NCBI RefSeq assembly: GCF_019634845.1
Contig: NZ_JAHCAQ010000005.1
Span: 62,001-126,000 of the forward strand
Source: Dokdonella sp.
Lineage (GTDB): Bacteria > Pseudomonadota > Gammaproteobacteria > Xanthomonadales > Rhodanobacteraceae
Reading direction: 5' to 3'
Length of the DNA stretch: 64,000 nucleotides
Shown here piece by piece: positions 44,271-52,979 of the stretch; the first letter of the stretch is position 1, and each line of letters opens with the position of its first letter. The notes beneath the pieces are model-generated. The model did not search any database, had not been told where the DNA came from, and worked only from the letters and a program-made list of their open reading frames with translations. The position numbers and the translations under genes were made by a program.

Positions 44271-45608
44271 TCAGGAGGCGGCCTTGGCCTTGGCCAGCCG
44301 GGCGGCCTTGAGCGCGGCGAGCGCGGCGGCGATCGGCTCGATCGGCAGCGCCAGTTCGTCAGCCGGCACGCATTCGAGCAGCAACTGCCTGAGCCGCGCC
44401 GGGTCGCCGCCGGTCTCGACCAGTGCAGCACTGAGCCGTCCGGCCTCGCGCGGCGCGTCGAAGCCGCGGCTGCGCAGCAGCAGCGTGCCGGCGGCATCCT
44501 CGAGCTTGAAGTGGAACCGGCCATCGGATTCGCGATAGCTCTTGAGCTGTGGCAACGCCAGCGCGGCCGGATCGGCGGCCCGTGGCCGCGCGGGTGCATC
44601 GGTCAGGCGGCGGATGCCGGCCGCATGACGCAGGCGCGTGATGAACGGCGCGCTGCGCTGGCGCGCCTTGGCGGCACCTGCGTGCAACAGCGCCTCGATG
44701 CGTGCCGGATCGGCGATCAACGCCTCGTAGCTTGCACGCAGTGGGGCCAGCTCGGCATCGACCCGCTCGAACAGGCGCTGCTTGGCCTCGCCCCAGCCGA
44801 TGCCGGCCGCAAAGGCCTCGCGCATCGCCGCGGCTTCATCCGCGGTGGCAAAGGCCTGGTAGATCGCGAAGATGTTGGAGCTGTCCGGATCCTTGGCCTC
44901 GCCCGGCGCGCGCGAGTCGGTGACGATGCCGAGGATGGCCTTGCGCAGTTCGCCGGCCGGCAGCCACAGCGGGATCGTGTTGTCGTAGCTCTTGGACATC
45001 TTGCGGCCATCGGTGCCGGGCAGGGTCGCCACGTGTTCCTCGACGCGCGCCTCGGGCAGGGTGAAGAACTCGCCGCCGTAGAGATGGTTGCAGCGCTGGC
45101 CGATGTCGCGCGCCATCTCGATGTGCTGGATCTGGTCACGCCCGACCGGCACTTCGTGTGCATTGAAGATGAGGATGTCGGCCGCCATCAGCACCGGGTA
45201 CATGTACAGACCGGCCGTGATGCCCGCATCGGCATCCTCGCCGCCGGCCGTGTTGGCGTCGACCGCGGCCTTGTAGGCATGCGCGCGGTTGAGCAAGCCC
45301 TTCGCCGTCACGCAGGTGAGCAGCCAGGTCAGCTCGGGAATCTCGGGGATGTCGGACTGTCGGTAGAAGAACACCTTGTCGGGGTCGAGACCGCAGGCGA
45401 GCCAGCTCGCCGCGATCTCGAGCGTGGAACGCTGCACGCGCTCGGGATCGCCGCACTTGATCAGCGCGTGGTAGTCGGCCAGGAAGTAGAACGATTCGGC
45501 ATCGCCGCGCCGGCTGGCGGCGATCGCCGGCCGGATCGCACCGACGTAGTTGCCCAGGTGCGGTGTGCCCGAGGTGGTGATGCCGGTGAGGATGCGGCGT
45601 GCTGGCAT
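44271..45608 (-). CDS. trpS: Tryptophanyl-tRNA synthetase
   Basis: A 445-residue class I aminoacyl-tRNA synthetase that charges tRNA-Trp. The HIGH-equivalent is SGTPHLGNYVG and the KMSKS loop is intact (GRKMSKSYDN). MYPVLMAADILIF and HVPVGRDQ-type (EVPVGRDQIQHIEM) segments mark the Trp-binding core. It is about 100 residues longer than E. coli TrpS: the C-terminal extension (about 345-445) is a feature of the Xanthomonadales form and includes a small alpha/beta region of unclear role. ATG 45608 begins the family N-terminus (MPARRILTG). No leader peptide or T-box was seen upstream. Confidence 0.96.
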   Translation of the reverse strand: MPARRILTGITTSGTPHLGNYVGAIRPAIAASRRGDAESFYFLADYHALIKCGDPERVQRSTLEIAASWLACGLDPDKVFFYRQSDIPEIPELTWLLTCVTAKGLLNRAHAYKAAVDANTAGGEDADAGITAGLYMYPVLMAADILIFNAHEVPVGRDQIQHIEMARDIGQRCNHLYGGEFFTLPEARVEEHVATLPGTDGRKMSKSYDNTIPLWLPAGELRKAILGIVTDSRAPGEAKDPDSSNIFAIYQAFATADEAAAMREAFAAGIGWGEAKQRLFERVDAELAPLRASYEALIADPARIEALLHAGAAKARQRSAPFITRLRHAAGIRRLTDAPARPRAADPAALALPQLKSYRESDGRFHFKLEDAAGTLLLRSRGFDAPREAGRLSAALVETGGDPARLRQLLLECVPADELALPIEPIAAALAALKAARLAKAKAAS

Positions 45609-45892
45609 GGTTTCAGGTACCGGTGACAAGGAATACGGACGCCCGCGCGAGCCGCCGGTGCGACGCCATCGCGCACAGCGGCCCGACGGCATGGGTCTCG
45701 ATCGGGTGATGGCCGACCGCCGCGACCGGCAGCGGCGCACTGCCGGCCGGGCGTCCACGCGCACCACACTTCATGGCTGCGGCTTGCGGCATGGTACGCA
45801 GCCCCCCGGCCGGCCACAATCGGCGGGCGCTCGATTCAACCCCGCCAACCACCCACCCGCGTTGCAGTCTGCGCCCCAACCGGAGAACTCCC

Positions 45893-46705
45893 ATGCGTAA
45901 CCTGCTGTGCGCCGCCCTGATCACGCTCGCCACCGCCCTGCCCGCGCATGCGGGCAACCTGCTCGATCTGGCCGTCGTCGATCGCGACGACGGCCGCACC
46001 CTGCCCACCTATGCCGCCGGCGGCAAGCTCTACGTCGCCGGTACGCCAGGCCACCGCTACGCCGTGCGGATGGCCAACCGCAGCAGCGGCCGCATCCTCG
46101 TCGTGCTCAGCGTCGACGGCGTCAACGCGGTCAGCGGCCAGACCGCCGACGTGAGCCAGACCGGCTACGTGCTCGACCCCTGGCAGTCCACCGAGATCAA
46201 CGGCTGGCGCAAGAGCCTCGACGAGATCGCGCAGTTCAACTTCACCGCGCTGTCGGACAGCTACGCCGCCGCGACGGGCCGACCGGCCAACGTCGGCGTG
46301 ATCGGCGTGGCGGTGTTCAACGAACGCGTGCCGATGCCGCCCAAGTACGTGCCCGAGGTCGCCGACGCACGTCCGCTGCCGGCGCCGCCGTCGGCCGCCG
46401 GCGCCAGCCGCGAAGGCGCGCCGACAACGTCGGCCGCGCCAGCAGCCTCGGCCGCGCAGGACATGGCACGCGCGCCGGCGCCCAGGAAGGCCGAACGCCT
46501 CGGCACCGGGCATGGCGAGCGCGAATATGCCCATGTCGACCGCACCACGTTCGAACGCGCCACGCGCGATCCGGCCGAGACGATCTCGATCTGGTACGAC
46601 AGCCAGGCCAACCTCGTCGCGCGCGGCATCATCCCGCGGCCGCGCAAGCCGCACGAACCGCAGGCCTTCCCCAACTCGTTCGTGCCCGATCCGCCGCGGC
46701 ATTGA
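45893..46705 (+). CDS. Exported protein of unknown function
   Basis: A 270-residue protein I do not recognise. A signal peptide (about 1-20) is followed by a conserved-looking domain (about 21-135: LLDLAVVDRDDGRTLP, RYAVRMANRSSGRILVVLSVDGVN, GWRKSLDEIAQFNF), which reads like a beta-sandwich. A Pro/Ala/Ser linker (about 150-190) leads to a second conserved block (about 200-255: HGEREYAHVDRTTFERATRDP, ISIWYDSQANLVARGII). No catalytic residues are obvious. ATG 45893 follows GGAG. It converges with mutM with only four bases between the stops, so the two mRNAs may overlap at the 3' ends. Confidence 0.78.
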   Translation: MRNLLCAALITLATALPAHAGNLLDLAVVDRDDGRTLPTYAAGGKLYVAGTPGHRYAVRMANRSSGRILVVLSVDGVNAVSGQTADVSQTGYVLDPWQSTEINGWRKSLDEIAQFNFTALSDSYAAATGRPANVGVIGVAVFNERVPMPPKYVPEVADARPLPAPPSAAGASREGAPTTSAAPAASAAQDMARAPAPRKAERLGTGHGEREYAHVDRTTFERATRDPAETISIWYDSQANLVARGIIPRPRKPHEPQAFPNSFVPDPPRH

Positions 46706-46709
46706 ATGA

Positions 46710-47522
46710 TCAACGCTGGCAGCGCGGGCAGTAGTAGGTCGCGCGTCCGCCGAGCACGCAGTGCCGGATCGTCGTGCCGCAGTTGCGGCACGGCTGTCCG
46801 GCGCGGCCGTACACCGCCAGCTCCTGCACGAAGTAACCCCGCGCGCCGTCGGGCGCGCCGAAATCGCGCAGCGTGGTGCCGCCACACTCGATCGCCTGCA
46901 GCAACACCTGCTGGATCGCGCGCGCGAGCCGCAGGTAGCGTTCGCGCGAGACCTGCCCGGCCGGTCGCCGCGGCGCGATGCCGGCCACGAACAGCGCCTC
47001 GCTCGCATAGATGTTGCCGACGCCGACCACCACGGCCTGGTCCATGATGAACACCTTGACCGCGCTCCTGCGCCCGCGCGAGCGCAGCCACAGCACGTCG
47101 CCATCGAAGTCCTCGCCGAGCGGCTCGGGTCCGAGCCCGCGCAGCAACTCGTGGACCGTGCCCGGCGCCTGCCACAGCTCGCAGCCGAAGCGGCGCGGAT
47201 CGGTCAGGCGCAGCAGGCGATGATCGTCGAGCCGCCAATCGACGTGGTCGTGCGGACCGGCGGGCGTGCGTTCGGGCAGCACGCGCAGGCTGCCCGACAT
47301 GCCCAGGTGCAGCAACGCGCTGCCGACGCGCGTGTGCACGAGCAGGTACTTGGCGCGTCGCTCCACGGCCTCGATGCGTTGGCCGGGCAGTTGCGCGACG
47401 AGTTCGGCCGCGATCGGCCAGCGCAGCTGCGGTTGGCGCACCACCACCGCGCGCACGCGGCGCCCGACCAGGTGCGGCAGCAGGCCACGGCGCGTGGTTT
47501 CGACTTCGGGCAATTCGGGCAT
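46710..47522 (-). CDS. mutM: Formamidopyrimidine-DNA glycosylase
   Basis: A 270-residue Fpg/MutM that excises 8-oxoguanine and formamidopyrimidines and cuts the strand. The catalytic N-terminal proline and glutamate are present in [14 protein letters not shown]. The conserved lysine is in [19 protein letters not shown] marks the H2TH region, and the C-terminal zinc finger is complete: CRNC near residue 245 and CPRC at the end, with the [10 protein letters not shown] loop. Length and start are typical. It is upstream of nothing on its own strand within the next few bases other than the convergent exported protein gene. Confidence 0.97.
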   Translation of the reverse strand: MPELPEVETTRRGLLPHLVGRRVRAVVVRQPQLRWPIAAELVAQLPGQRIEAVERRAKYLLVHTRVGSALLHLGMSGSLRVLPERTPAGPHDHVDWRLDDHRLLRLTDPRRFGCELWQAPGTVHELLRGLGPEPLGEDFDGDVLWLRSRGRRSAVKVFIMDQAVVVGVGNIYASEALFVAGIAPRRPAGQVSRERYLRLARAIQQVLLQAIECGGTTLRDFGAPDGARGYFVQELAVYGRAGQPCRNCGTTIRHCVLGGRATYYCPRCQR

Positions 47523-47566
47523 GACCGGCCTCGTTCAGGCGCGCCGCGCCACTCCGGCGCAGCGGC

Positions 47567-47944
47567 TCACTGCGGCTCGACCACGACCGCGGTCCCGTAG
47601 CAGATCACCTCGGTGAGGCCGGTCATGATCTCGGTGGCGTCGTAGCGCATGCCGATGATCGCATTGGCGCTGCGCTGGCGCGCGTGCATGACCATGTCGC
47701 GGTAGGTCTCGGCGCGCGCCTGCTCGCACAACTCGGTGTAGATCGTGATGTTGCCGCCGAACAGGCTCTGCAGGGCGCCGAAGAAATTGCCGACGATCGA
47801 GCGTGAGCGCACGGTGATGCCGCGTACCACGCCGATGCTGCGCACGATGCGATAGCCGGGCAACTCGAATGCGGTGGTGACGAGTGCGTCGTTGAGCACG
47901 GTCACGTTGCCGCGACCGGCGGTGGCGTTGAAGGTTTCGACCAT
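47567..47944 (-). CDS. YbjQ/UPF0145 family protein
   Basis: A 125-residue YbjQ (DUF74) protein, cytoplasmic, expected to form a pentameric ring like other members. Typical residues are [20 protein letters not shown], then [18 protein letters not shown] and [11 protein letters not shown]. The biochemical role is unknown. ATG 47944 is preferred; an upstream in-frame start adds 16 residues outside the family. It follows the ABC operon by 44 bp on the same strand and precedes nothing else before mutM, whose start is on the same strand 45 bp further on. Confidence 0.88.
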   Translation of the reverse strand: MVETFNATAGRGNVTVLNDALVTTAFELPGYRIVRSIGVVRGITVRSRSIVGNFFGALQSLFGGNITIYTELCEQARAETYRDMVMHARQRSANAIIGMRYDATEIMTGLTEVICYGTAVVVEPQ

Positions 47945-47988
47945 GAACTGTTTCCGGCAGCTGGACTCGCGCGCAGCGTAGCCGACAA

Positions 47989-48516
47989 TCACGGCGTTGC
48001 GGCGGGCGTGCTCGCGGCACGCGCGATCTCGCGTTCGGCCGGCTCGAACAGCAGCGCGGTGTACTGCTCGGGCACCAGCACGATCGCCGTGCCGGTGTCG
48101 ACGTAGCGATCGCCATCGATCGCGTCGGTGGCGCCGAAACGCAGTTCGCGGTCATCCAGCCGCAGCAGCGCCTGCGGCGGCTGCAGCCCGATGCGCGCCG
48201 GATCGAGCGCGCCCGCGGCATGGCGGCGCAGCACCGGCGCAGTGGCGATCGCGAGCAGGCGCGCCACCGCAGCCTCGTCGGCGGGTGCATCGTGCGGGGC
48301 GCGCATCTGCCAATGGCCGGCAACGCGCTCGAATCGGCGCGGCGTGCAGCCGCGGCACTCGACGGCGAAGCGGTGCACGCCGGCCGGGTCGATGTCGGTC
48401 AGCGGCTCGTGTGCGGCCGCACGTTCATGCCGCAGCTGCAGCTGGACGAGCACGCCGAGCCCGATGCAGAGCGCGAGGAGCAACAGCGGTGCACGCAGCC
48501 GGCGACGCATCGTCAC
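47989..48516 (-). CDS. DUF4340-like membrane-anchored protein of the GldG-type ABC operon
   Basis: A 175-residue protein. One N-terminal membrane span (about 9-26) is followed by a periplasmic part that contains the [22 protein letters not shown] segment and [28 protein letters not shown], the pattern of DUF4340 proteins that accompany GldG-like ABC systems. It is shorter than most DUF4340 members. A GTG start at 48516 overlaps the stop of the upstream gene (GTGA), so coupling is likely; an ATG at 48510 is an alternative two codons later. Last of four overlapping genes. Confidence 0.75.
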   Translation of the reverse strand: MTMRRRLRAPLLLLALCIGLGVLVQLQLRHERAAAHEPLTDIDPAGVHRFAVECRGCTPRRFERVAGHWQMRAPHDAPADEAAVARLLAIATAPVLRRHAAGALDPARIGLQPPQALLRLDDRELRFGATDAIDGDRYVDTGTAIVLVPEQYTALLFEPAEREIARAASTPAATP

Positions 48517-49877
48517 TGCCGGCGCCGACGCCAGGCGATGCCGAGCCCGGCCAGCACGAGCGCCAGCGGCAGGCCCACCAGGAACACCAGCGCGAGCGTG
48601 GTGAGGGCGCGCTGCGACAGCGCGAGCTCGCGATCGGGCGCGCTGCGATCGGGCACGACGATCTGCGCATCGTCACCGAGCAACCAGTCGAACACGCGCT
48701 GGCCGAACTCGCGGTTGCCGCCGTTGCCGAGAAAGCTGTTGGCGAGGAAATCGCCATCGCCGAGCACGACGATGCGCTGTTCGCGTCGGCCCGGCAGCGG
48801 CGACAGGCGCGTGAGCGCAAAGCCCAGGTCGAGCGGACCCGGGATTTCGCCGGCATCGCCGTCCTGGCGGATCGTGCCGGCATCCTCGCCGGCCTGCGGG
48901 ATATGGCCGGTCTCGTTCCACGAGCGGTTGCTCGTGCGCAGCAGCGGCGCGAACGCGAACGGTGCGCCGCTGATCTGCGCCAGCGCAGAGGCTTGCGGAA
49001 ACAGCGTGGTGAGCACGAACCCTTCGGTGATCGCGTGCGGCGGATAGCTGGCGATCGCGACGAAGCTCGGATCGGACAGACCGAACGCCTGGCCGCCGGC
49101 GTCGACCACGGTGCCGGGCAGCACGCGCACGCCGAGCGCGCTGGCGAGCCGATCGAGGCCGCCGCCTTCGGCCAGCGCCGGTTCGTCGGGTTCGATGAGC
49201 CAGAGCAGCGCGCCGCCGCGGTCGACGTAAGCGACGAGGGCCGCGGCCAGCGCCGGCGCCAGCGCGACCTTGGGATTGGCGATCACGACGAGGTCGGTGT
49301 TGGCGGGCACCGTGCCGGTGCTGGCCAGCGGCAAGGCCACCGCCCGCACACCGCGCGCGGCCAGCGTGCCGACGAACTGGCCCAGGTCGGCATTGGCCTG
49401 CCCCAGCGGCGCCCGCTCGCCCTCGCCTTCGAGGAAGGCCACGATGCGCTCGCCGCTGCGCGACAGCCGCAGCAGCGCGCTCGAGAACTCGCTCTCGCCG
49501 AGTACCTTGAGTCGTTCGCTGCGACCGCGGTAGCGGATCTCGAGCTCACCATCGAGCGCCACGCCGGCCGCCCGCATCGCGGCCGGATCGGCGTCGGGAT
49601 CGACGAAGCGCAGGCTGAGGTCGGGCTTGGCGCGGTGGTAGCGCGCGACGAAGTTGTCGATGACCTCGCGCAGGCCACCCTGCGCGCGCGCGTAGCTCAC
49701 GACCTCGACCGGACCATCGAGCCGCGCCAGCAGCGCGCGCGTGTCGGCCGACAGGCTCGCCGAGTGGGCATGGCTCCAGTCGCCTTCGATGCCATGGCGC
49801 GTGCTGAGGAACGCGGCCAGCGTCGCTGCCAGCAGTACGAGCAGCACGAACAGCGCGTAGGCGAGGCGCTCCCTCAT
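48513..49877 (-). CDS. GldG-like ABC auxiliary protein (ABC-type uncharacterized transport system)
   Basis: A 454-residue protein with a span at each end (about 5-23 and 428-447) and a large periplasmic part. It begins like GldG/ABC_transp_aux proteins (LSADTRALLARLDGPVEVVSYAR, then FVDPDADP), contains VVIANPKVALAP and a DUF4350-type stretch LLWLIEPDEP, and later VLGDGDFLANSFLG. Such proteins work with an ABC-2 permease and ATPase; in Bacteroidetes they belong to gliding machinery, in proteobacteria the role is unknown. Start codon overlaps the permease stop (ATGA). Confidence 0.85.
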   Translation of the reverse strand: MRERLAYALFVLLVLLAATLAAFLSTRHGIEGDWSHAHSASLSADTRALLARLDGPVEVVSYARAQGGLREVIDNFVARYHRAKPDLSLRFVDPDADPAAMRAAGVALDGELEIRYRGRSERLKVLGESEFSSALLRLSRSGERIVAFLEGEGERAPLGQANADLGQFVGTLAARGVRAVALPLASTGTVPANTDLVVIANPKVALAPALAAALVAYVDRGGALLWLIEPDEPALAEGGGLDRLASALGVRVLPGTVVDAGGQAFGLSDPSFVAIASYPPHAITEGFVLTTLFPQASALAQISGAPFAFAPLLRTSNRSWNETGHIPQAGEDAGTIRQDGDAGEIPGPLDLGFALTRLSPLPGRREQRIVVLGDGDFLANSFLGNGGNREFGQRVFDWLLGDDAQIVVPDRSAPDRELALSQRALTTLALVFLVGLPLALVLAGLGIAWRRRRQ

Positions 49878-50638
49878 GCGGTGGCACTCGCGCGCAGGTC
49901 ATCGAGCCGCCGCGTGGCGAGCGCGAGCGCGACCGTGGTGACGATGAGGAAGTAGACGATGTCGACGCTGGCAACGATACCGCGCGTGAACGGCACCAGA
50001 TGCGTGGGCAGCGCGAGGTAATTGATGCCCGCGTTGGCGATGCCCTGCATGCGCGCGCCGGCGTCGACCACGCTGAGCAGGCCGGTCAGCGCGATCGCGG
50101 CGCCGGCCGCCAGCGCGGGTTGCGCCGCCCATGCCGAACAGGCGATCCCGATCGCCGTGAGCGCCGAGGCGTACAGGACGAGACCGAGCAGCGTCGCGGC
50201 GAGCTTGCCCAGGTCGAGCGTGGTGCCGGTACTCAGCGCCAGCGGCAGCAGTGCAATGAGCGCGATGAGCGCGAGCGCATAGCCGAGCGCGCCGAGAAAC
50301 TTGCCCACGACGAGGCTGGCATTGCCCAGGCCACTGGCCAACAGCAGCGGCAAGGTGCCGGCGCGGCGCTCGCCGGCGATGCTGCGCATCGTCACCAGTG
50401 GCAGCACGAACGCGAGCACATTGGCCAGCGCATGCAGGAACGGCACCGCGACGAGGTCGGTCACGCCGGGCGCGTCCCTGACGCCGCCGAGGCGCGGCGC
50501 GATCGCCAGGTAGGCTTCGAGCGCCAGCAGGAACTGCCAGGCCATCAGTGCCAGCACCACGGCGCCGAGGATCCAGGCGAACGGTTGCACGAGCAGGCGC
50601 CGCCATTCGTGGCGCGCGATGAGCAGGGCGCCGCTCAT
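49874..50638 (-). CDS. ABC-2 type permease (GldF-like)
   Basis: A 254-residue membrane protein with six predicted spans. ARHEWRRLLVQPFAWIL at the N-terminus and PLVTMRSIAGERRAGTLPLLLAS (about 80-102) are the hallmarks of ABC-2 permeases of the GldF/NosY kind. It pairs with the ATPase immediately upstream (ATGA overlap at 50635-50638) and the GldG-like protein downstream (overlap at 49874-49877). ATG 50638 was chosen because of this overlap and the family N-terminus. Substrate unknown. Confidence 0.9.
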   Translation of the reverse strand: MSGALLIARHEWRRLLVQPFAWILGAVVLALMAWQFLLALEAYLAIAPRLGGVRDAPGVTDLVAVPFLHALANVLAFVLPLVTMRSIAGERRAGTLPLLLASGLGNASLVVGKFLGALGYALALIALIALLPLALSTGTTLDLGKLAATLLGLVLYASALTAIGIACSAWAAQPALAAGAAIALTGLLSVVDAGARMQGIANAGINYLALPTHLVPFTRGIVASVDIVYFLIVTTVALALATRRLDDLRASATA

Positions 50639-51567
50639 GCGGCCTGCGCCGTGTCGCTGGCAGCGATCGCGAGGAAGGTCGCCTCCAGCGACGGGCTCGC
50701 TCGGCGCAGGCCGCACAGCGGTGCGCCGCGCGCCACGAGCGCGGCGATCAGCGCCGCGCCGCCCGTGCCGGCCGCGAGCCGCACCTGCCAGTGCAGCGCG
50801 TCGTGCTGCGCTGCCGCCGCGACGACGAGCGGCAGGCCCTGCCACAGCGTGGCGTCGACCGCGGTGCTGAACTGCGCCTCGTAGCGGTCGTCGGCCGCGG
50901 CGGCCACCGGCCCGACGTGACGCAGGGTGCCGCGATGCAGGATCGCCACCTCGTCACAGCAGGCAGCGACATCGGGCAGCACATGGGTCGATACGATCAG
51001 GGCGTGATCGTGGCCGAGGCTGCGAATGAGCTCACGCAGGCGCAGCGCCTGCACCGGATCGAGGCCCGAGGCCGGTTCGTCGAGCACGATGAGGCCCGGT
51101 TCGTGCACGATCGCCTGGGCCACACCGACGCGCTGGCGATAGCCCTTGGACAACGCGCCGGTCAGGCGCCGCGCCACCTCGCCGAGCGCACAGCGTTCGA
51201 TGGCGCGCTCCACCGCGGCCGCGACCGCGCTGCGCGCCACGCCATGCAGGCGCGCGCAAAAACTCAGGTATTCGCGCGTGGTGAGCTCGCCGTGCAACGG
51301 CGGCGTCTCGGGCAGATATCCGATGTGGCGGCGCGCGAGCTGCGGCTGCTCGTACAGGTCGCGACCCTCGACCCGCACCTGGCCGCGGCTCGGCGCGAGC
51401 ACGCCGCAGGCCATGCGCAAGGTGGTGGTCTTGCCGGCACCGTTGACACCGAGCAGGCCCAGGATGCGGCCACGCGCCACGCGCAGGCTCAGCTCGCGCA
51501 CCACCTCGCGGCCAGCGAGCCGGCGACTGACCTGGGCAAGTTCGAGCATGGGCGCGGCGGTATTCAT
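50635..51567 (-). CDS. ABC transporter ATP-binding protein (GldA-like)
   Basis: A 310-residue ABC ATPase, first gene of the operon. Walker A is GVNGAGKTT, the signature is LSKGYRQRVG, Walker B is GLIVLDEPASGLDP, and the switch His is in VSTHVLPD. The C-terminal ~80 residues form the extension seen in ABC-2 exporters of the GldA/NatA type. ATG 51567 was chosen; a second ATG at 51549 is also possible. Four genes in a row overlap by four bases or less, so stoichiometric expression is likely. Confidence 0.92.
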   Translation of the reverse strand: MNTAAPMLELAQVSRRLAGREVVRELSLRVARGRILGLLGVNGAGKTTTLRMACGVLAPSRGQVRVEGRDLYEQPQLARRHIGYLPETPPLHGELTTREYLSFCARLHGVARSAVAAAVERAIERCALGEVARRLTGALSKGYRQRVGVAQAIVHEPGLIVLDEPASGLDPVQALRLRELIRSLGHDHALIVSTHVLPDVAACCDEVAILHRGTLRHVGPVAAAADDRYEAQFSTAVDATLWQGLPLVVAAAAQHDALHWQVRLAAGTGGAALIAALVARGAPLCGLRRASPSLEATFLAIAASDTAQAA

Positions 51568-51686
51568 CAAGACGTGATTGTTGAAGTTTGTGGCCCGCAG
51601 CCGCAAGGGCCGGCCCGCAGAGGCGGGCGGCGCCACGGCGGCGCCGGCGGCGCTATAGTGGCAGGCCGTTCCCGCAATCGTGCCCC

Positions 51687-52898
51687 ATGTCCATGCAAGA
51701 TTCCCTGCTCGCGTTCGCCGCCCGTGGCCTCAGCCAGGGCTCGTGGACGAGCTGGCTCGTCTGGCTGCTCGTCACCACGCAGCTGACGATCTTCACCGTC
51801 ACGCTGTACCTGCATCGCAGCCAGACCCACCGCGCGGTCGAGTTCCATCCGCTGGTCGCACATGCGTTCCGCTTCTGGTCGTGGCTGGGCACCGGCATGG
51901 TCACGCGCGAGTGGGTGGCGATCCACCGTCAGCACCATGCACACGTGGAAACGCCCGACGATCCGCACAGCCCGCAGGTGCAAGGCATCCGCACCGTGTT
52001 CTGGCGCGGCGCCGAACTCTATCGCGCCGCAAGCGCGCAGCGGCAGCGGATCGAGCAGTACGGGCGTGGCACGCCCGACGACTGGCTCGAACGGCACCTC
52101 TACACGCCGCATGCGAGCTGGGGCCCGGCGCTCATGCTCGTCATCGACGCACTGCTGTTCGGCGTGGTCGGTGTCGCGATCTGGGCCGTGCAGATGGTGT
52201 GGATTCCGCTGTGGGCGGCCGGCGTCGTCAACGGCCTCGGCCACTGGTGGGGCTATCGCAACTTCGAGACCGCCGACACCTCGACCAACCTGTCGCCGTG
52301 GGGACTGTGGATCGGTGGCGAGGAGCTGCACAACAACCATCACGCCTATCCGGGGTCGGCGCGCTTCGCGCTGCGCAAATGGGAGATCGACGCGGGCTGG
52401 CTCGTGATCGGCGGCTTGCGCCGCTTGCGCCTGGCCACGGTGCTGCGGGTGGCACCCGTGCTCGACATTCGCGCCAACGTGAACCTGCCCGATGCGGACA
52501 CCGCCAAGGCGCTGCTCGCGCAGCGCTTTCGCGTCATGAGCGAGTATTGCCGCGAGGTGATCGTGCCGACCCTGCGCGAAGATGCGGCCCACGCCGGCGC
52601 CAACCTCAAGGCGCTGCCGCGCCGCCTGCGGCGCGCGCTCGGCAATGGCGGACGCTGGCTCGACGCGGCCTCGCGCGAGCGCATGGTTGCGTTCACCGAG
52701 CGCCTGCCGCGCCTGCATACCGTGTGCGAGTTCCGCGCCCGGCTGGCCGCACTGATCGAGCGCAACGGCCGCAACGCCGATGCACTGCTCGACGCGCTCA
52801 AGGACTGGTGCGGCGAAGCCGAAGCCAGCGGCATCCGTTCCTTGCAGGAATTCGCCGCCCAGCTCAAGGGCTACCGCCTCGCCGGCAGCGCGGCCTGA
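51687..52898 (+). CDS. Membrane fatty acid desaturase (delta-9 DesA type)
   Basis: A 403-residue di-iron desaturase. Three histidine boxes are complete: HRSQTHR (about 33-39), HRQHH (about 75-79) and HNNHH (about 214-218). Four spans surround them. It should introduce a double bond into saturated acyl chains of membrane lipids, using oxygen. The 170 residues after the last box are a soluble helical extension that is longer than in plain DesA enzymes. ATG 51687 lies within the sequence MSMQDS; a second ATG two codons later is equivalent. It is divergent from the ABC operon. A unit in cold adaptation is likely but not shown by sequence. Confidence 0.9.
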   Translation: MSMQDSLLAFAARGLSQGSWTSWLVWLLVTTQLTIFTVTLYLHRSQTHRAVEFHPLVAHAFRFWSWLGTGMVTREWVAIHRQHHAHVETPDDPHSPQVQGIRTVFWRGAELYRAASAQRQRIEQYGRGTPDDWLERHLYTPHASWGPALMLVIDALLFGVVGVAIWAVQMVWIPLWAAGVVNGLGHWWGYRNFETADTSTNLSPWGLWIGGEELHNNHHAYPGSARFALRKWEIDAGWLVIGGLRRLRLATVLRVAPVLDIRANVNLPDADTAKALLAQRFRVMSEYCREVIVPTLREDAAHAGANLKALPRRLRRALGNGGRWLDAASRERMVAFTERLPRLHTVCEFRARLAALIERNGRNADALLDALKDWCGEAEASGIRSLQEFAAQLKGYRLAGSAA

Positions 52899-52979
52899 GC
52901 GCACCACGCGCGGCGCGGCCGCGCGGCCAGCAAGCCGCAGCTGGCGTCGGCCGCATCGACGAGCCGCCGTGGCGGCGGA

